The notes under the pieces were generated by a model, which made no database searches, was not told the origin of the DNA, and worked only from the letters and a program-made list of their open reading frames with translations. A stretch of 64,000 nucleotides of DNA from Actinobacillus sp. (GTDB lineage: Bacteria; Pseudomonadota; Gammaproteobacteria; Enterobacterales; Pasteurellaceae): assembly GCA_020026115.1 (NCBI GenBank), contig JAHHQY010000001.1:70842-134841 (forward strand), written 5' to 3'. The position numbers and the translations under genes are program-made. This document shows, piece by piece, positions 49,811 through 59,663 of the stretch (its first letter is position 1; every line of letters begins with the position of its first letter).

Positions 49811-50470
49811 TTATTCAATAATTTCTGCATTATCAGCTTTGCCGACAATAACAATATCAGCACCGCGTAAAGCGAAAATTCCGTTGGTGACAACGCCGGC
49901 AACATTATTTAAGGTTTCTTCCATATGCATAGGTTGCATAATAGGGAAATTATGTACATCTAAAATAACATTACCATTGTCTGTTACCACGCCTTCGCGG
50001 TATTCAGGATGTCCGCCAAGCGCAACTAATTTACGCGCCACTTGTGAACGAGCCATAGGAATAACTTCAACCGGTAAAGGGAAGGTAGAGCCAAGGACAT
50101 CAACTTGTTTGCTTTCATCTACAATGCAAATGAATTTTTTTGCAAGCGCCGCTACGATTTTTTCTCGGGTTAGTGCTGCGCCACCGCCTTTAATCATCAT
50201 TTTTTGTGGGTTAATTTCATCTGCGCCATCAACGTAAATATCTAAACCAGACACATCGTTCGCACTAAAAACTTCAATGCCGTTTTCGCGTAGTAATTTT
50301 TCTGAGGCTTTAGACGCAGCCACAGCGCCTTTTACTTTATGGCTCATTTTGCCTAAAGCTTCAATAAAACAATTCACGGTAGAGCCACTGCCCACGCCAA
50401 TAATTGTGTCGGGTTTTACATATTGAATTGCCGCTTGTGCAGCCATTTTTTTCATGGTGAGTTGATCCAT
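49811..50470 (-). CDS. rpiA: Ribose-5-phosphate isomerase A
   Basis: Interconverts ribose 5-phosphate and ribulose 5-phosphate. The 219-residue protein (start 50470, AAGGAG upstream) contains [13 protein letters not shown], the catalytic DGADEI region and [14 protein letters not shown]. The frame runs back to 50527 but the upstream stretch is not RpiA-like. It supplies the ribose 5-phosphate used by Prs, encoded at 58668-59618. Confidence 0.95.
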   Translation of the reverse strand: MDQLTMKKMAAQAAIQYVKPDTIIGVGSGSTVNCFIEALGKMSHKVKGAVAASKASEKLLRENGIEVFSANDVSGLDIYVDGADEINPQKMMIKGGGAALTREKIVAALAKKFICIVDESKQVDVLGSTFPLPVEVIPMARSQVARKLVALGGHPEYREGVVTDNGNVILDVHNFPIMQPMHMEETLNNVAGVVTNGIFALRGADIVIVGKADNAEIIE

Positions 50471-50604
50471 AATTGACTCCTTGTGAATAAAATTGATAAA
50501 AGGAAATGATTGCAAACGGGCAAACATTTTAAGTGCTTTGATTTATAAAACAAGAGCAAACTTCAAAAATTGCCCTAAAAAGAAAAAGTTATTTTAAAAG
50601 CATG

Positions 50605-50641
50605 CTCGCACCGAAAAAATGGGGATAATTTTCGGTGCGAG
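50605..50641. repeat. Inverted pair of the dispersed motif after radA
   Basis: Two facing copies with perfect 13-base arms (50605-50617 and 50629-50641) and a GGGGA-containing loop, 8 bases beyond the radA stop. A possible terminator on the minus strand, although the downstream T-run is weak. Confidence 0.85.
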
Positions 50642-50648
50642 AGCGCGT

Positions 50649-52028
50649 TTAAAAATTTTCTAAAATAGCTAAAGCATCAGCAAGTTTTTTTACGGTGAAA
50701 ACTTCCATATTAGGCACAGGATTTTTCGGCCGATTGGCAAAAGGCACAATAGCGCGTTTAAAGCCATGTTTTCCCGCTTCACTGATGCGTTCTTGCCCAC
50801 TCGGCACAGGACGAATTTCTCCTGCTAAGCCGACTTCGCCAAAAACCACTAAATCTCGCGGTAAAGGTTGATTGCGAAAACTAGAAATTAAAGCGAGCAA
50901 TAAAGCTAAATCTGCGCTGGTTTCGCTGACTTTAACCCCGCCGACCACATTTACGAAGACATCTTGATCCGACATCATAAGCCCGCCGTGACGGTGTAAA
51001 ACCGCAAGTAATAAGGCAAGACGATTATGGTCTAACCCTACGGCAACACGGCGCGGATTGGCCAACATAGAATGGTCAACCAACGCTTGAATTTCCACTA
51101 ATAAAGGGCGCGTTCCTTCCCATAAAACCATCACGGAACTACCTGGCGTTTGCTCTTCGCCACGACTTAAAAAAATAGCGGAAGGATTTTTCACTTCTCG
51201 TAAACCTTGCTCGGTCATGGCAAAAACGCCCAGTTCATTTACCGCACCAAAGCGGTTTTTATGGCTACGCAAGGTGCGATAACGAGAGTCAGCTTCGCCC
51301 TCAAGTAAAATAGAGCAGTCAATACAATGCTCTAAAACTTTTGGCCCAGCAAGCGTTCCGTCTTTCGTGACATGGCCGACCATAATAATGGCCACTTGTT
51401 TTGTTTTGGCATAACGCGTTAAAAAAGAAGCACATTCTCGCACTTGTGCAACGCTACCAGGGGAAGATTGCACATCAGCCAAATGCATAACTTGAATGGA
51501 ATCGATAACAATAAGCTGAGGCTGTACTTGGTCGGCTAAATGGCAAATTTGCTCGACCGAGGTTTCCGAAAGGATGTTTAATTTATCCGTAGGTAAACCA
51601 AGACGATGAGCGCGCATGGCCACTTGTTGCAAACTTTCTTCACCGGTGACATACAAAGTGGACATTTTTTCAGCTAAGTTACACATAACTTGTAATAAAA
51701 GTGTACTTTTCCCTGCACCAGGATGCCCCCCAATTAAAATCGCACTGCCAGGAACAATGCCTCCGCCTAAAACGCGGTCTAATTCTAAAAATTGGCTCGA
51801 AAAGCGAGGTGTTTCTTGCAAGCTGATTTCAGCAAGGGTTTGGATTTTCCCTTGTGTGAAGCCCGCATAACCGCTAAAACGATTGGCAGAATGGCTTTTC
51901 GTAACGGGGCTTATGCGCACTTCGCTAATGGTATTCCAAGCCTTACAAGTACTACATTGGCCTTGCCAGCGAGAAAATTCAGCACCGCAATCATTACATA
52001 CATAAGCGCGTTTAGGGGCTTTTGCCAT
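50649..52028 (-). CDS. radA: RadA (Sms), DNA repair and recombination ATPase
   Basis: Branch-migration factor acting with RecA. The 459-residue protein has an N-terminal zinc finger (C11, C14, C25, C28), Walker A GGHPGAGKS (100-108), the RadA-specific KNRFG motif (near 255) and a C-terminal Lon-protease-like domain (about 330-455) without the Ser-Lys dyad, as in the family. In some naturally competent bacteria RadA is involved in recombining taken-up DNA. Ten bases after the CYTH gene. Confidence 0.96.
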   Translation of the reverse strand: MAKAPKRAYVCNDCGAEFSRWQGQCSTCKAWNTISEVRISPVTKSHSANRFSGYAGFTQGKIQTLAEISLQETPRFSSQFLELDRVLGGGIVPGSAILIGGHPGAGKSTLLLQVMCNLAEKMSTLYVTGEESLQQVAMRAHRLGLPTDKLNILSETSVEQICHLADQVQPQLIVIDSIQVMHLADVQSSPGSVAQVRECASFLTRYAKTKQVAIIMVGHVTKDGTLAGPKVLEHCIDCSILLEGEADSRYRTLRSHKNRFGAVNELGVFAMTEQGLREVKNPSAIFLSRGEEQTPGSSVMVLWEGTRPLLVEIQALVDHSMLANPRRVAVGLDHNRLALLLAVLHRHGGLMMSDQDVFVNVVGGVKVSETSADLALLLALISSFRNQPLPRDLVVFGEVGLAGEIRPVPSGQERISEAGKHGFKRAIVPFANRPKNPVPNMEVFTVKKLADALAILENF

Positions 52029-52037
52029 ACCAACTCC

Positions 52038-53093
52038 TTATTGTTGTTCGTAATAAGATAAGAGCATCGCGCTTAAACAACGTTGTAATTGCGTGTTGCT
52101 ATAAAGCCATTGCCATAAGGCATCTAAGGCTTGGCGATTATTTCGGCTTTGGCTATGATTTTGCATAATTTCTTTAATGCAATCATAAGCCTGATGATGA
52201 GCGAACATCAGATTTTCAAACAATTTTGGGTCAAATTGCGCTTTAACATTGGCCGGTAAGTTTTCGCAAGCGTGGAAAAAAAGCTCGCCTTGTTCACAGC
52301 AAAAATTATATAAATGGAAAAAGGCACCAATTAAACGCACACTTCGCATAAAATCAACGGCAAAAAATTCTTTACCTAAACGAAAACAGTTTTCCATTAG
52401 TTGTTGTTCAAACTGTAAAAACGGATAAATGTAACGAATTTTCGGCGCGAAGGCGATATGTTGCCATTGTGTAAAGGCATCGAAAGGCACGGGACGTTCG
52501 CCTTGTGCTAACCAATAACCGCGTTTGGCTTTGTTGGTGGCACTTAAGGTCGCACCATCTTGCGTAATATGATGTTTAACAAAAGACAAAATATCTTCAG
52601 TACGGCCTTGTTTAAGTTCAAACTCTAATTCACAAATCGCTTCGGTTTTTTCATCAGCAAGAATTTCCCCTTCATCTAACGCCACTTCAATTTGACTGTC
52701 AGAAAAAGGAACAAGCCAGGTTTTACGCTGGAAATTTGTTTGAAAAATAGGGCGTAAATCAGTGCTTTTACAAGGTAAGGTTAAATGAAAATGTTGCGCT
52801 AAGGCTTCTAAGTTGGGTGTTTTATCCGCTAAAGGCAAATTATATTCAGGATGAGAATGCAAACCGCCCATAACATCCCCAGATAATTTGGCCGTTAAGG
52901 TACAAGTTCCATTTTGTTCACGCACGCGTAAAATGGATTTTTGTTGAGCAAAAGCGCGGTTGATGCTGTCATAATAAGTATTCACCAACCAATCTTGTTG
53001 TTGAAAATGAGGGGCCAAGGGGGCAAAAAGGGACGGTATTTTCGCCAAAAAATCGGCGCGTAAGCGAAGTTTTAGTTCAATTTCTTGGTGCAT
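52038..53093 (-). CDS. CYTH-domain protein, YgiF-like triphosphatase
   Basis: N-terminal CYTH triphosphate tunnel domain of about 200 residues with the signature ExExK (E4, E6, K8 in MHQEIELKLRL), AKLSGDV-type lysines, a GGLHSHPEYN segment and EAICELEFELKQG. E. coli YgiF is an inorganic triphosphatase of this kind with a C-terminal CHAD domain of histidine-rich helices; here the remaining 150 residues are a shortened version. Total 351 residues against 433 in E. coli. Start at 53093 (AAGGAT upstream). Co-directional with radA. Confidence 0.82.
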   Translation of the reverse strand: MHQEIELKLRLRADFLAKIPSLFAPLAPHFQQQDWLVNTYYDSINRAFAQQKSILRVREQNGTCTLTAKLSGDVMGGLHSHPEYNLPLADKTPNLEALAQHFHLTLPCKSTDLRPIFQTNFQRKTWLVPFSDSQIEVALDEGEILADEKTEAICELEFELKQGRTEDILSFVKHHITQDGATLSATNKAKRGYWLAQGERPVPFDAFTQWQHIAFAPKIRYIYPFLQFEQQLMENCFRLGKEFFAVDFMRSVRLIGAFFHLYNFCCEQGELFFHACENLPANVKAQFDPKLFENLMFAHHQAYDCIKEIMQNHSQSRNNRQALDALWQWLYSNTQLQRCLSAMLLSYYEQQ

Positions 53094-53315
53094 AAAGATC
53101 CTTGTTTGGAAAAAATTAAGCATAAAGTAGAAAAATAATGGCGATTTTTTAAGGTTTTTTTTACGAAAAGGCGCAAAAAAGTTAAAAATTTATCCAAAAA
53201 GAATACCATTTTCAATAAAATTTTGAGAAAAACAGTGAATTTTAAAAAGTAATTAAGGTAAAATGCAACGAGTTTTAATACTCATCGACCATATGATGAC
53301 AAGAGGAATGATTTT

Positions 53316-53996
53316 ATGGCAATGAACAACATCTTTGGCCTTTTCGCCAATTCCCCTTTTAAACCGATTCAACGTCATTCTGAAAAAGTAACAGAATGTT
53401 GTAGTTATTTAGTAGATTTTTTTGAAGCCACTTTCCGAGGAGAATGGGATAAAGCGGAAAAATTACGCGAAAAAATCTCTGAAGCCGAAAAAGAAGCGGA
53501 TATTTTAAAACGTGATATTCGCTTAAAATTACCACGTGGTTTATTTATGCCTATTGCGCGTACGGATTTATTAGAATTAACGACGCAACAAGATAAATTA
53601 GCAAATTATGCAAAAGATATTGCAGGCCGTATGTTTGGCCGTCGCTGTGCTTTCCCTGCAAGCATGGAAAAAGATTTTATGGACTATGTATGTCGTAGTT
53701 TAGATGCAGCAGTTCAAGCTAATCGTGTGATTACAGAAATGGATAACTTACTTGAAACAGGCTTTAAAGGGCGCGAGTTTGAAATGGTTAACCAAATGAT
53801 AAATCAATTAGATTCCATTGAAGATGATACCGATCATATGCAAGTGAATTTACGTTTAGCATTGCGTGAAGTTGAAGAGAGCTACAATCCTGTGGATGTG
53901 ATGTTTTTGTACAAAATTTTAGAGTGGATTGGCGTGCTAGCAGACCAAGCTCAGCGTGTGGGCTCACGAATTGAATTAATGTTGGCTCGTGCCTAA
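53316..53996 (+). CDS. DUF47 (PhoU-like) accessory protein of the Pit transporter
   Basis: A 226-residue all-helical protein of the TIGR00153/DUF47 family, related to PhoU, with the coiled-coil-like EKLREKISEAEKEADILKRDI segment and a later long helix around RVITEMDNLLETGFKG. It lies 20 bases before a Pit-type phosphate permease, and such pairs are thought to gate or regulate Pit activity. Start after AGAGGAAT; an ATG two codons on is also possible. Confidence 0.88.
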   Translation: MAMNNIFGLFANSPFKPIQRHSEKVTECCSYLVDFFEATFRGEWDKAEKLREKISEAEKEADILKRDIRLKLPRGLFMPIARTDLLELTTQQDKLANYAKDIAGRMFGRRCAFPASMEKDFMDYVCRSLDAAVQANRVITEMDNLLETGFKGREFEMVNQMINQLDSIEDDTDHMQVNLRLALREVEESYNPVDVMFLYKILEWIGVLADQAQRVGSRIELMLARA

Positions 53997-54016
53997 GGCT
54001 TAACATAGGAAAAACT

Positions 54017-55279
54017 ATGGAAATTATTCAAGAATATGGCACTTTATTAGTTATTATTACCGCAGTTTTTGGCTTTTTTATGGCCTTTGGCGTTGGTGCA
54101 AACGATGTTTCTAACGCCATGGGAACATCTGTAGGTTCTGGTACTATTACGGTTCGCCAAGCCATTATCATTGCGTTGATTTTTGAATGTGCAGGTGCCT
54201 ATTTAGCCGGCGGAGAAGTGACGCAAACCATTCAAAGTGGTGTTATTGACCCTGCACAATATGTGCAAATGCCTGATGTTTTAGCGTTAGGTATGATGTC
54301 AGCTTTACTTTCAGCGGGATTTTGGTTAGTGATTGCATCACGTTTTGGTTGGCCTGTTTCAACAACCCATACAATTATTGGTGCCTTAATTGGTTTTGCT
54401 TGCATTACCGCAGGGGCTGATGCAGTTGATTGGAGCGAAATTGGTAATATTGTTGGCAGTTGGTTTATTACGCCAGTGATAGCAGGCTTTATTGCTTACG
54501 GGATTTTTTATAGTAGCCAAAAATTAATTTTTGATACGGAAGAACCCTTTAAAAACGCGCAAAAATACGGCCCTTTCTATATGGGGCTGACCATTTTAAT
54601 TATCAGCATTGTGACGATGACGAAAGGTTTGACTCACATCGGCTTAAAATTATCCGCATGGGAAGTTGCACTTATCGCAACGGGGATTTCCCTTGTGTCT
54701 ATTGTGGCAAGTTATTTTTATTTCCGTAGCTTGCATTTTTTTCATCATGTTGAAAAAGGCATTTTTGGTGGCGTAGAAAAAGTATTTAGCATCTTAATGT
54801 TACTTACAGCTTGTGCGATGGCTTTTGCTCATGGTTCAAATGATGTGGCGAATGCGATTGGGCCTTTAGCGGCGGTTGTCTCAATTATGGATCATCATGG
54901 TGTGGTGACAAATAACGATTCTATGGCTTGGTGGATTTTACCTTTAGGTGCATTAGGTATTGCAACAGGTCTGATTGTTATGGGACGCACAGTTATGGCA
55001 ACCATTGGCTCAGGGATTACCGATTTAACCCCTTCGCGTGGATTTGCAGCGCAGTTTTCAACAGCCGTAACTGTTGTTTTAGCTTCAGGTACAGGTTTAC
55101 CGATTTCCACAACACAAACATTAGTGGGCGCGATTTTGGGTATCGGTTTTGCTCGCGGGATTGCGGCATTAAACTTAAAAGTGATTCGTAACATTGTCGT
55201 TTCTTGGGTGATTACCTTACCTGCAGGCGCATTCTTCGTTATTGTGATTTACTATATTTTACGTTTCTTTTTTCATTAA
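54017..55279 (+). CDS. Pit-family inorganic phosphate permease
   Basis: Low-affinity phosphate importer of the PiT family, coupling phosphate to protons or sodium. The 420-residue protein has about 11 membrane helices and the two inverted family signatures GANDVSNAMGTSVGSG near residues 27-42 and HGSNDVANAIGP in the second half. The DUF47 gene just upstream is its usual partner. A terminator containing the canonical uptake core follows. Confidence 0.93.
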   Translation: MEIIQEYGTLLVIITAVFGFFMAFGVGANDVSNAMGTSVGSGTITVRQAIIIALIFECAGAYLAGGEVTQTIQSGVIDPAQYVQMPDVLALGMMSALLSAGFWLVIASRFGWPVSTTHTIIGALIGFACITAGADAVDWSEIGNIVGSWFITPVIAGFIAYGIFYSSQKLIFDTEEPFKNAQKYGPFYMGLTILIISIVTMTKGLTHIGLKLSAWEVALIATGISLVSIVASYFYFRSLHFFHHVEKGIFGGVEKVFSILMLLTACAMAFAHGSNDVANAIGPLAAVVSIMDHHGVVTNNDSMAWWILPLGALGIATGLIVMGRTVMATIGSGITDLTPSRGFAAQFSTAVTVVLASGTGLPISTTQTLVGAILGIGFARGIAALNLKVIRNIVVSWVITLPAGAFFVIVIYYILRFFFH

Positions 55280-55308
55280 AGACGAGTAACTCATTTTGTA
55301 AATAAATT

Positions 55309-55338
55309 AAAGTGCGGTAAACTTAACCGCACTTTTTT
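55309..55338 (+). terminator. Terminator made of an inverted pair of canonical Haemophilus uptake cores
   Basis: AAAGTGCGGT (55309-55318) faces ACCGCACTTT (55326-55335) with a 7-base loop and T9 downstream. AAGTGCGGT is the 9-base core of the H. influenzae uptake signal, and facing pairs as terminators are well known in that group. It is the only canonical core I noticed in the window. Confidence 0.9.
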
Positions 55339-55359
55339 TTTGCTATTTATGAGGATCTT

Positions 55360-55974
55360 ATGCGTAAACCCTTACTTTTTTGCCTTTTTTTATTTATCAC
55401 AAATTTATCGATTCCTGCCTTTGCTGCAAGTCAAAAATATATTACCGAAAACTTACAAACTTATTTCCGCACGGGAGCGGGGGATCAATATCGTCTTGTT
55501 GGGGCAATTACAGCCGGTGAACCTGTTAGCGTGTTGGCCACTAAAAATAAATACAGTTTAGTGCGCGATAGTCGTAAACGCGAAGGCTGGATTTTAACGC
55601 GTGATTTAAGCGATACACCAAGTAGCAAAGATGAAAATCCTAAATTAAAAGCGAAAATTGACGCCTTAACCTTGCGTTTAAATAGTTTAGATGACAGTTG
55701 GAAGCAACGCGTTAGCGAAATGCAACGTCGTACAGCGCAAGCAGAAAGTCAAAGTTCTGCTTTATTAGAAGAAAATAGCAATTTGAAACGCGAAATCGCC
55801 TTAGTAAAAAATAAAAATCGTAGTTTAGAGGCCATGTTAGATGCCAACAAACAAGCGATTGCTATTCAATGGTTTATTTATGGTGGCTCAGTGTTAGCCG
55901 TAGGCTTGTTATTAGGTCTGCTACTACCACGTTTAGTGCCAAATCGTCGTCGCCGTCCAAATGGTTGGGTTTAA
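55360..55974 (+). CDS. SH3-domain protein of the YgiM/TIGR04211 family
   Basis: A 204-residue exported protein with a signal peptide (to about AFAAS), an SH3b domain (about 25-90; [18 protein letters not shown] and [10 protein letters not shown]), a coiled coil (about 100-165) and a C-terminal membrane helix (about 172-192) followed by a short basic tail. The layout matches E. coli YgiM, which precedes cca there too. Function unknown; SH3b domains often contact peptidoglycan. Cca starts at the second base after its stop. Confidence 0.85.
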   Translation: MRKPLLFCLFLFITNLSIPAFAASQKYITENLQTYFRTGAGDQYRLVGAITAGEPVSVLATKNKYSLVRDSRKREGWILTRDLSDTPSSKDENPKLKAKIDALTLRLNSLDDSWKQRVSEMQRRTAQAESQSSALLEENSNLKREIALVKNKNRSLEAMLDANKQAIAIQWFIYGGSVLAVGLLLGLLLPRLVPNRRRRPNGWV

Positions 55975-55975
55975 A

Positions 55976-57139
55976 ATGCAGTATTTTTTAGTTGGTGGCG
56001 CAGTACGCGATCAATTACTAGGTTTGCCGATTAAAGATCGCGATTGGCTTGTGGTGGGCGCAACGCCGAAGGATTTATTAACGCGCGGATTTCAGCAAGT
56101 GGGGAAAGATTTTCCCGTTTTTCTGCATCCAAAAACGAAAGAAGAATACGCCTTAGCGCGTAAGGAAAAGAAAGCTGGGGCAGGATATACCGGCTTTATT
56201 TGTGATTTTTCACCTGAAATCACTTTGCAAGAAGACTTAATGCGCCGAGATTTAACCATTAATGCTTTAGCGCAAGATGAAAAGGGTAAAATTTATGATT
56301 TTTATGGTGGTCTGCAAGATTTAAATAATAAAATTTTACGCCATGTATCCGACGCTTTTGTGGAAGATCCTTTGCGTGTGTTGCGTGTGGCGCGTTTTTC
56401 GGCGCGTTTTTCTTCCTTAGGTTTTAAGATTGCACCGGAAACATTAAGTTTAATGAGCGAAATTTCGGCGCGAGGTGAATTACAAACCTTAACGGCAGAA
56501 AGGGTTTGGCAAGAAACCGCCCGCGCTTTACAAAGTTCGCAACCTTGGGATTATTTCCAAGTTTTAGAAAAAGTCGGCGCATTTTCATTACTTTTCCCTG
56601 AATGCCAAGATAGGCTTAGTGAAAGTTATGCCAGATTGCAACGCTTAACGGAATATTGGCAAAAAGCAGACCGATTTCCGCTCAGTTGCTTTGCTCAAGA
56701 AGGTTTTTCTAAATTAGCTTTAGCTTTTTCAGCGATGTTCCAAAAAGGGGATATCAACAAATTATGCCAACGCTTAGGCGTGCCGAATGAGGTGAAAAAG
56801 CTCGCCTTATTCGCCCAAAATCTGGAATTAGAACATTGCATGGCTAAGCCTTCGAGTGAAATTTTAGCCCTGTTTAATCAAGTGGATATTTGGCGTAAGC
56901 CAGAAATCTTTTTGCATTTATGCTTATTAACGGCGCTGAAAAAGCCGAGCGGGGATTTTCCTGAAGGGGAAAATTTATGGCAACTTTATTTAGTCGCGCA
57001 ACAGGTAAATGTGCAAGAAATTATTGCACAAGGTTTTGAAAAACAAGCTATTCGGGAAGAGTTAAATCGACAAAGAATCGCCATTATGACAGAAAAAAGA
57101 GCGTCAAATTTTACAAAGAGGGCAGTATGCGCATCATAA
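55976..57139 (+). CDS. cca: CCA-adding tRNA nucleotidyltransferase with degenerate HD domain
   Basis: Adds and repairs the CCA end of tRNAs. Started at 55976 (387 residues), it has GGAVRD (7-12), the catalytic D21/D23 in KDRDWL, and [10 protein letters not shown], so the transferase site is intact. E. coli Cca has a C-terminal HD phosphohydrolase domain with HxxxH/HD residues; in this protein the corresponding region (about 225-275) shows no histidine-aspartate pair, so it is likely to lack that activity. The C-terminal [11 protein letters not shown] matches E. coli. It overlaps lolB by 13 bases. Confidence 0.93.
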   Translation: MQYFLVGGAVRDQLLGLPIKDRDWLVVGATPKDLLTRGFQQVGKDFPVFLHPKTKEEYALARKEKKAGAGYTGFICDFSPEITLQEDLMRRDLTINALAQDEKGKIYDFYGGLQDLNNKILRHVSDAFVEDPLRVLRVARFSARFSSLGFKIAPETLSLMSEISARGELQTLTAERVWQETARALQSSQPWDYFQVLEKVGAFSLLFPECQDRLSESYARLQRLTEYWQKADRFPLSCFAQEGFSKLALAFSAMFQKGDINKLCQRLGVPNEVKKLALFAQNLELEHCMAKPSSEILALFNQVDIWRKPEIFLHLCLLTALKKPSGDFPEGENLWQLYLVAQQVNVQEIIAQGFEKQAIREELNRQRIAIMTEKRASNFTKRAVCAS

Positions 57140-57741
57140 ACGTTATGACCTTTGTTGCTTGTGGCCTATTAAGTGGCTGTGCGCTTAATTTATCAGCACC
57201 GCAACAAACAGGAAATCTCAGCCATCAAGATCCCTTATGGCAAAAACATGTACAAAAATTAGAGCAAATTCAACAATATGAAACCTTAGGCCAAATCGGG
57301 GTTATTTCGCCACAAGGTCGTTTTTCGACAAGTTTTCAATGGCAATACGCGCCGAAAAATTATCACTTACATCTCTCAGGCTTTTTAAATATGGCTTCGA
57401 TGGATTTACAAAAAACAGCCAAAGGCTTAACGCTGATTGATGATAAAGGGCGCAAGCATCAAAATGAAGACGCGGAATTTTTACTCATGCAAGTGTTAGG
57501 CACTCGATTAACCTTAGAAGAATTAGCCCAGTGGTTAAAAGGGTTACCTGCGAAAAAAGCGACGTATCAAGTGAGCGAACAACATTTATTACGCCAATTT
57601 ATTTATCCGACCCAAGGGGAAACTTGGACGGTGACTTATTTGAGTTATCATCATAATTTAGCCATTCCTATGCCTAAAGATGTGTTAATTCAAGGAAAAT
57701 ATCGCACATTAAAAATACGTATTAAGGAATGGCAATGGTAG
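57127..57741 (+). CDS. lolB: LolB, outer-membrane lipoprotein receptor
   Basis: Receives lipoproteins from LolA and inserts them into the outer membrane. The 204-residue protein has a lipoprotein signal with lipobox LLSGC (Cys18), then a LolB-like fold with [20 protein letters not shown]. Overlaps both cca and ispE, as in H. influenzae and E. coli (lolB-ispE-prs). An outlying ATG at 57145 could also serve as start. Confidence 0.92.
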   Translation: MRIINVMTFVACGLLSGCALNLSAPQQTGNLSHQDPLWQKHVQKLEQIQQYETLGQIGVISPQGRFSTSFQWQYAPKNYHLHLSGFLNMASMDLQKTAKGLTLIDDKGRKHQNEDAEFLLMQVLGTRLTLEELAQWLKGLPAKKATYQVSEQHLLRQFIYPTQGETWTVTYLSYHHNLAIPMPKDVLIQGKYRTLKIRIKEWQW

Positions 57742-58631
57742 AAAAAACAATCCAAAAATTCGGCGCAAGTGAAGTATTCACCTTTCCTTGCCCTGCAAAA
57801 TTAAATTTATTTTTATACATCAATGGACGTCGAGAAGATGGTTATCACGAATTACAAACTCTATTTCAATTTTTAGATTTTGGCGACGATTTAAGCATTT
57901 CTCTGCGTGAAGATGGAAAAATTCAGTTAACGCCCGCTATGCCCGACATTCCTTTAGAAAGCAATTTAATTTATCGCGCGGCGAAATTATTACAGCAAAA
58001 AACGCAAACAAAATTCGGCGCGAATTTACATTTAAATAAACGCTTGCCGATGGGCGGAGGCGTTGGTGGTGGCTCATCAGATGCGGCGACCACATTGGTT
58101 GCTTTAAATTTATTATGGCAAACAGGTTTAAGTTTAGAGGAATTAGCGCAACTTGGTTTGCAATTAGGTGCAGATGTGCCAATTTTTGTGCATGGTAAAT
58201 CCGCTTTTGCTGAAGGCGTTGGGGAAAAACTGCAATTTTGTGAGCCGTTAGAAAAATGGTATGTCGTTTTAAAACCTAAGGTGTCGATTTCAACTGCGGT
58301 GGTATTTCAGCATCCCGACTTACCAAGAAACACCCCCAAACGTAGTATGATCGAATGCTTATCACGCGATTATGAAAACGATTGCGAGAAAATTGTGAAA
58401 AATCACTATTCAGAGGTTGAAGAAATGCTCAACTGGTTGATACAATATGCGCCAGCTCGATTAACCGGAACAGGTGCTTGTGTTTTTGCCGAGTTTGATA
58501 CGCAAAAATCAGCAGAGTTGGTTTTTCAAACCAAACCAAAATCCTATGACGGATTTGTTGCGCAGGGGCAAAACCTTTCCCCTTTACATCAATTAATTAA
58601 TCAACTTAAACAACAACGCAATTTGTTGTAA
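57729..58631 (+). CDS. ispE: IspE, 4-diphosphocytidyl-2-C-methyl-D-erythritol kinase
   Basis: Non-mevalonate isoprenoid kinase of the GHMP superfamily. The 300-residue protein has [16 protein letters not shown], the glycine-rich ATP loop [26 protein letters not shown] with the catalytic Asp, and a C-terminal [13 protein letters not shown]. The first 13 bases overlap lolB. Two dispersed motif copies (57759 and 58014) encode KFGAS and KFGAN. Confidence 0.94.
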   Translation: MAMVEKTIQKFGASEVFTFPCPAKLNLFLYINGRREDGYHELQTLFQFLDFGDDLSISLREDGKIQLTPAMPDIPLESNLIYRAAKLLQQKTQTKFGANLHLNKRLPMGGGVGGGSSDAATTLVALNLLWQTGLSLEELAQLGLQLGADVPIFVHGKSAFAEGVGEKLQFCEPLEKWYVVLKPKVSISTAVVFQHPDLPRNTPKRSMIECLSRDYENDCEKIVKNHYSEVEEMLNWLIQYAPARLTGTGACVFAEFDTQKSAELVFQTKPKSYDGFVAQGQNLSPLHQLINQLKQQRNLL

Positions 58632-58667
58632 CTATTTTCATTTAAAACTCTCGAGGTTAAATTTACA

Positions 58668-59618
58668 ATGCCTGACATTAAAATCTTCACGGGTAATGCT
58701 ACACCGGAGCTTGCTCAACACATTTCAAAACGCCTTTATCTTTCTCTTAGCGATGCAACCGTAGGACGCTTTAGCGACGGCGAAGTTCAAGTGCAAATCA
58801 ATGAAAATGTCCGTGGTTGTGATGTCTTTATTATTCAATCTACTTGCGCACCAACAAACGATAACTTAATGGAACTTATCGTGATGATTGATGCGTTACG
58901 TCGTGCTTCTGCCGGTCGTATCACTGCAGTGATTCCTTATTTCGGTTATGCGCGTCAAGATCGTCGTGTACGTTCTTCTCGTGTACCAATTACGGCAAAA
59001 GTGGTGGCAGATTTCTTATCTAACGTAGGTGTTGATCGTGTTTTAACCTGTGATTTACACGCAGAGCAAATTCAAGGTTTCTTTGATGTACCAGTAGATA
59101 ACGTTTTTGGTACTCCAGTTTTAATTAACGACATTTTGAAAAAAACGGATTTACAAAATCCAATTGTTGTTTCTCCTGATATCGGTGGTGTGGTTCGTGC
59201 GCGTGCTGTGGCGAAATTATTAAACGACACAGATATGGCGATTATCGACAAACGTCGTCCAAAAGCGAATGTTGCACAAGTTATGCACATTATTGGTGAT
59301 GTAGAAGGTCGTGATTGTATCTTAGTTGACGATATGATCGATACTGGCGGTACGTTATGTAAAGCGGCTGAAGCTTTAAAAGCCCGCGGTGCAAAACGCG
59401 TGTTTGCTTATGCAACTCACGCCGTATTCTCTGGTAATGCAGTAAACCACATTGCAAGCGATGCGTTAGATGAAGTTGTGGTTACGGATACTATTCCATT
59501 AACACCTGAAATTAAAGCTCTTGGCAAAGTACGCGTTTTAACATTATCTTCAATGTTGGCAGAAGCCATTCGTCGTATTAGCAATGAAGAATCTATTTCA
59601 GCAATGTTTAAAGATTGA
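58668..59618 (+). CDS. prs: Ribose-phosphate pyrophosphokinase
   Basis: Makes PRPP from ribose 5-phosphate and ATP, feeding nucleotide, His and Trp synthesis. The 316-residue protein has [17 protein letters not shown], the PRPP-binding [10 protein letters not shown] loop, and KRRPKAN. Complete, 36 bases after ispE, in the lolB-ispE-prs order. A shared terminator follows. Confidence 0.97.
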   Translation: MPDIKIFTGNATPELAQHISKRLYLSLSDATVGRFSDGEVQVQINENVRGCDVFIIQSTCAPTNDNLMELIVMIDALRRASAGRITAVIPYFGYARQDRRVRSSRVPITAKVVADFLSNVGVDRVLTCDLHAEQIQGFFDVPVDNVFGTPVLINDILKKTDLQNPIVVSPDIGGVVRARAVAKLLNDTDMAIIDKRRPKANVAQVMHIIGDVEGRDCILVDDMIDTGGTLCKAAEALKARGAKRVFAYATHAVFSGNAVNHIASDALDEVVVTDTIPLTPEIKALGKVRVLTLSSMLAEAIRRISNEESISAMFKD

Positions 59619-59632
59619 TAATTGAAAAAAGT

Positions 59633-59662
59633 AAAAACCCAAGCGAGATGCTTGGGTTTTTT
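59633..59662. terminator. Bidirectional terminator of prs and dsbD
   Basis: Twelve-base arms AAAAACCCAAGC (59633-59644) and GCTTGGGTTTTT (59650-59661) with a GAGAT loop between convergent genes. Confidence 0.9.
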
Positions 59663-59663
59663 A

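Noticed and set aside
23399..50641. Explaining all motif copies as ordinary rho-independent terminators
   Set aside because: More than half of the copies are single and many are inside coding sequences, where no hairpin or T-run exists.
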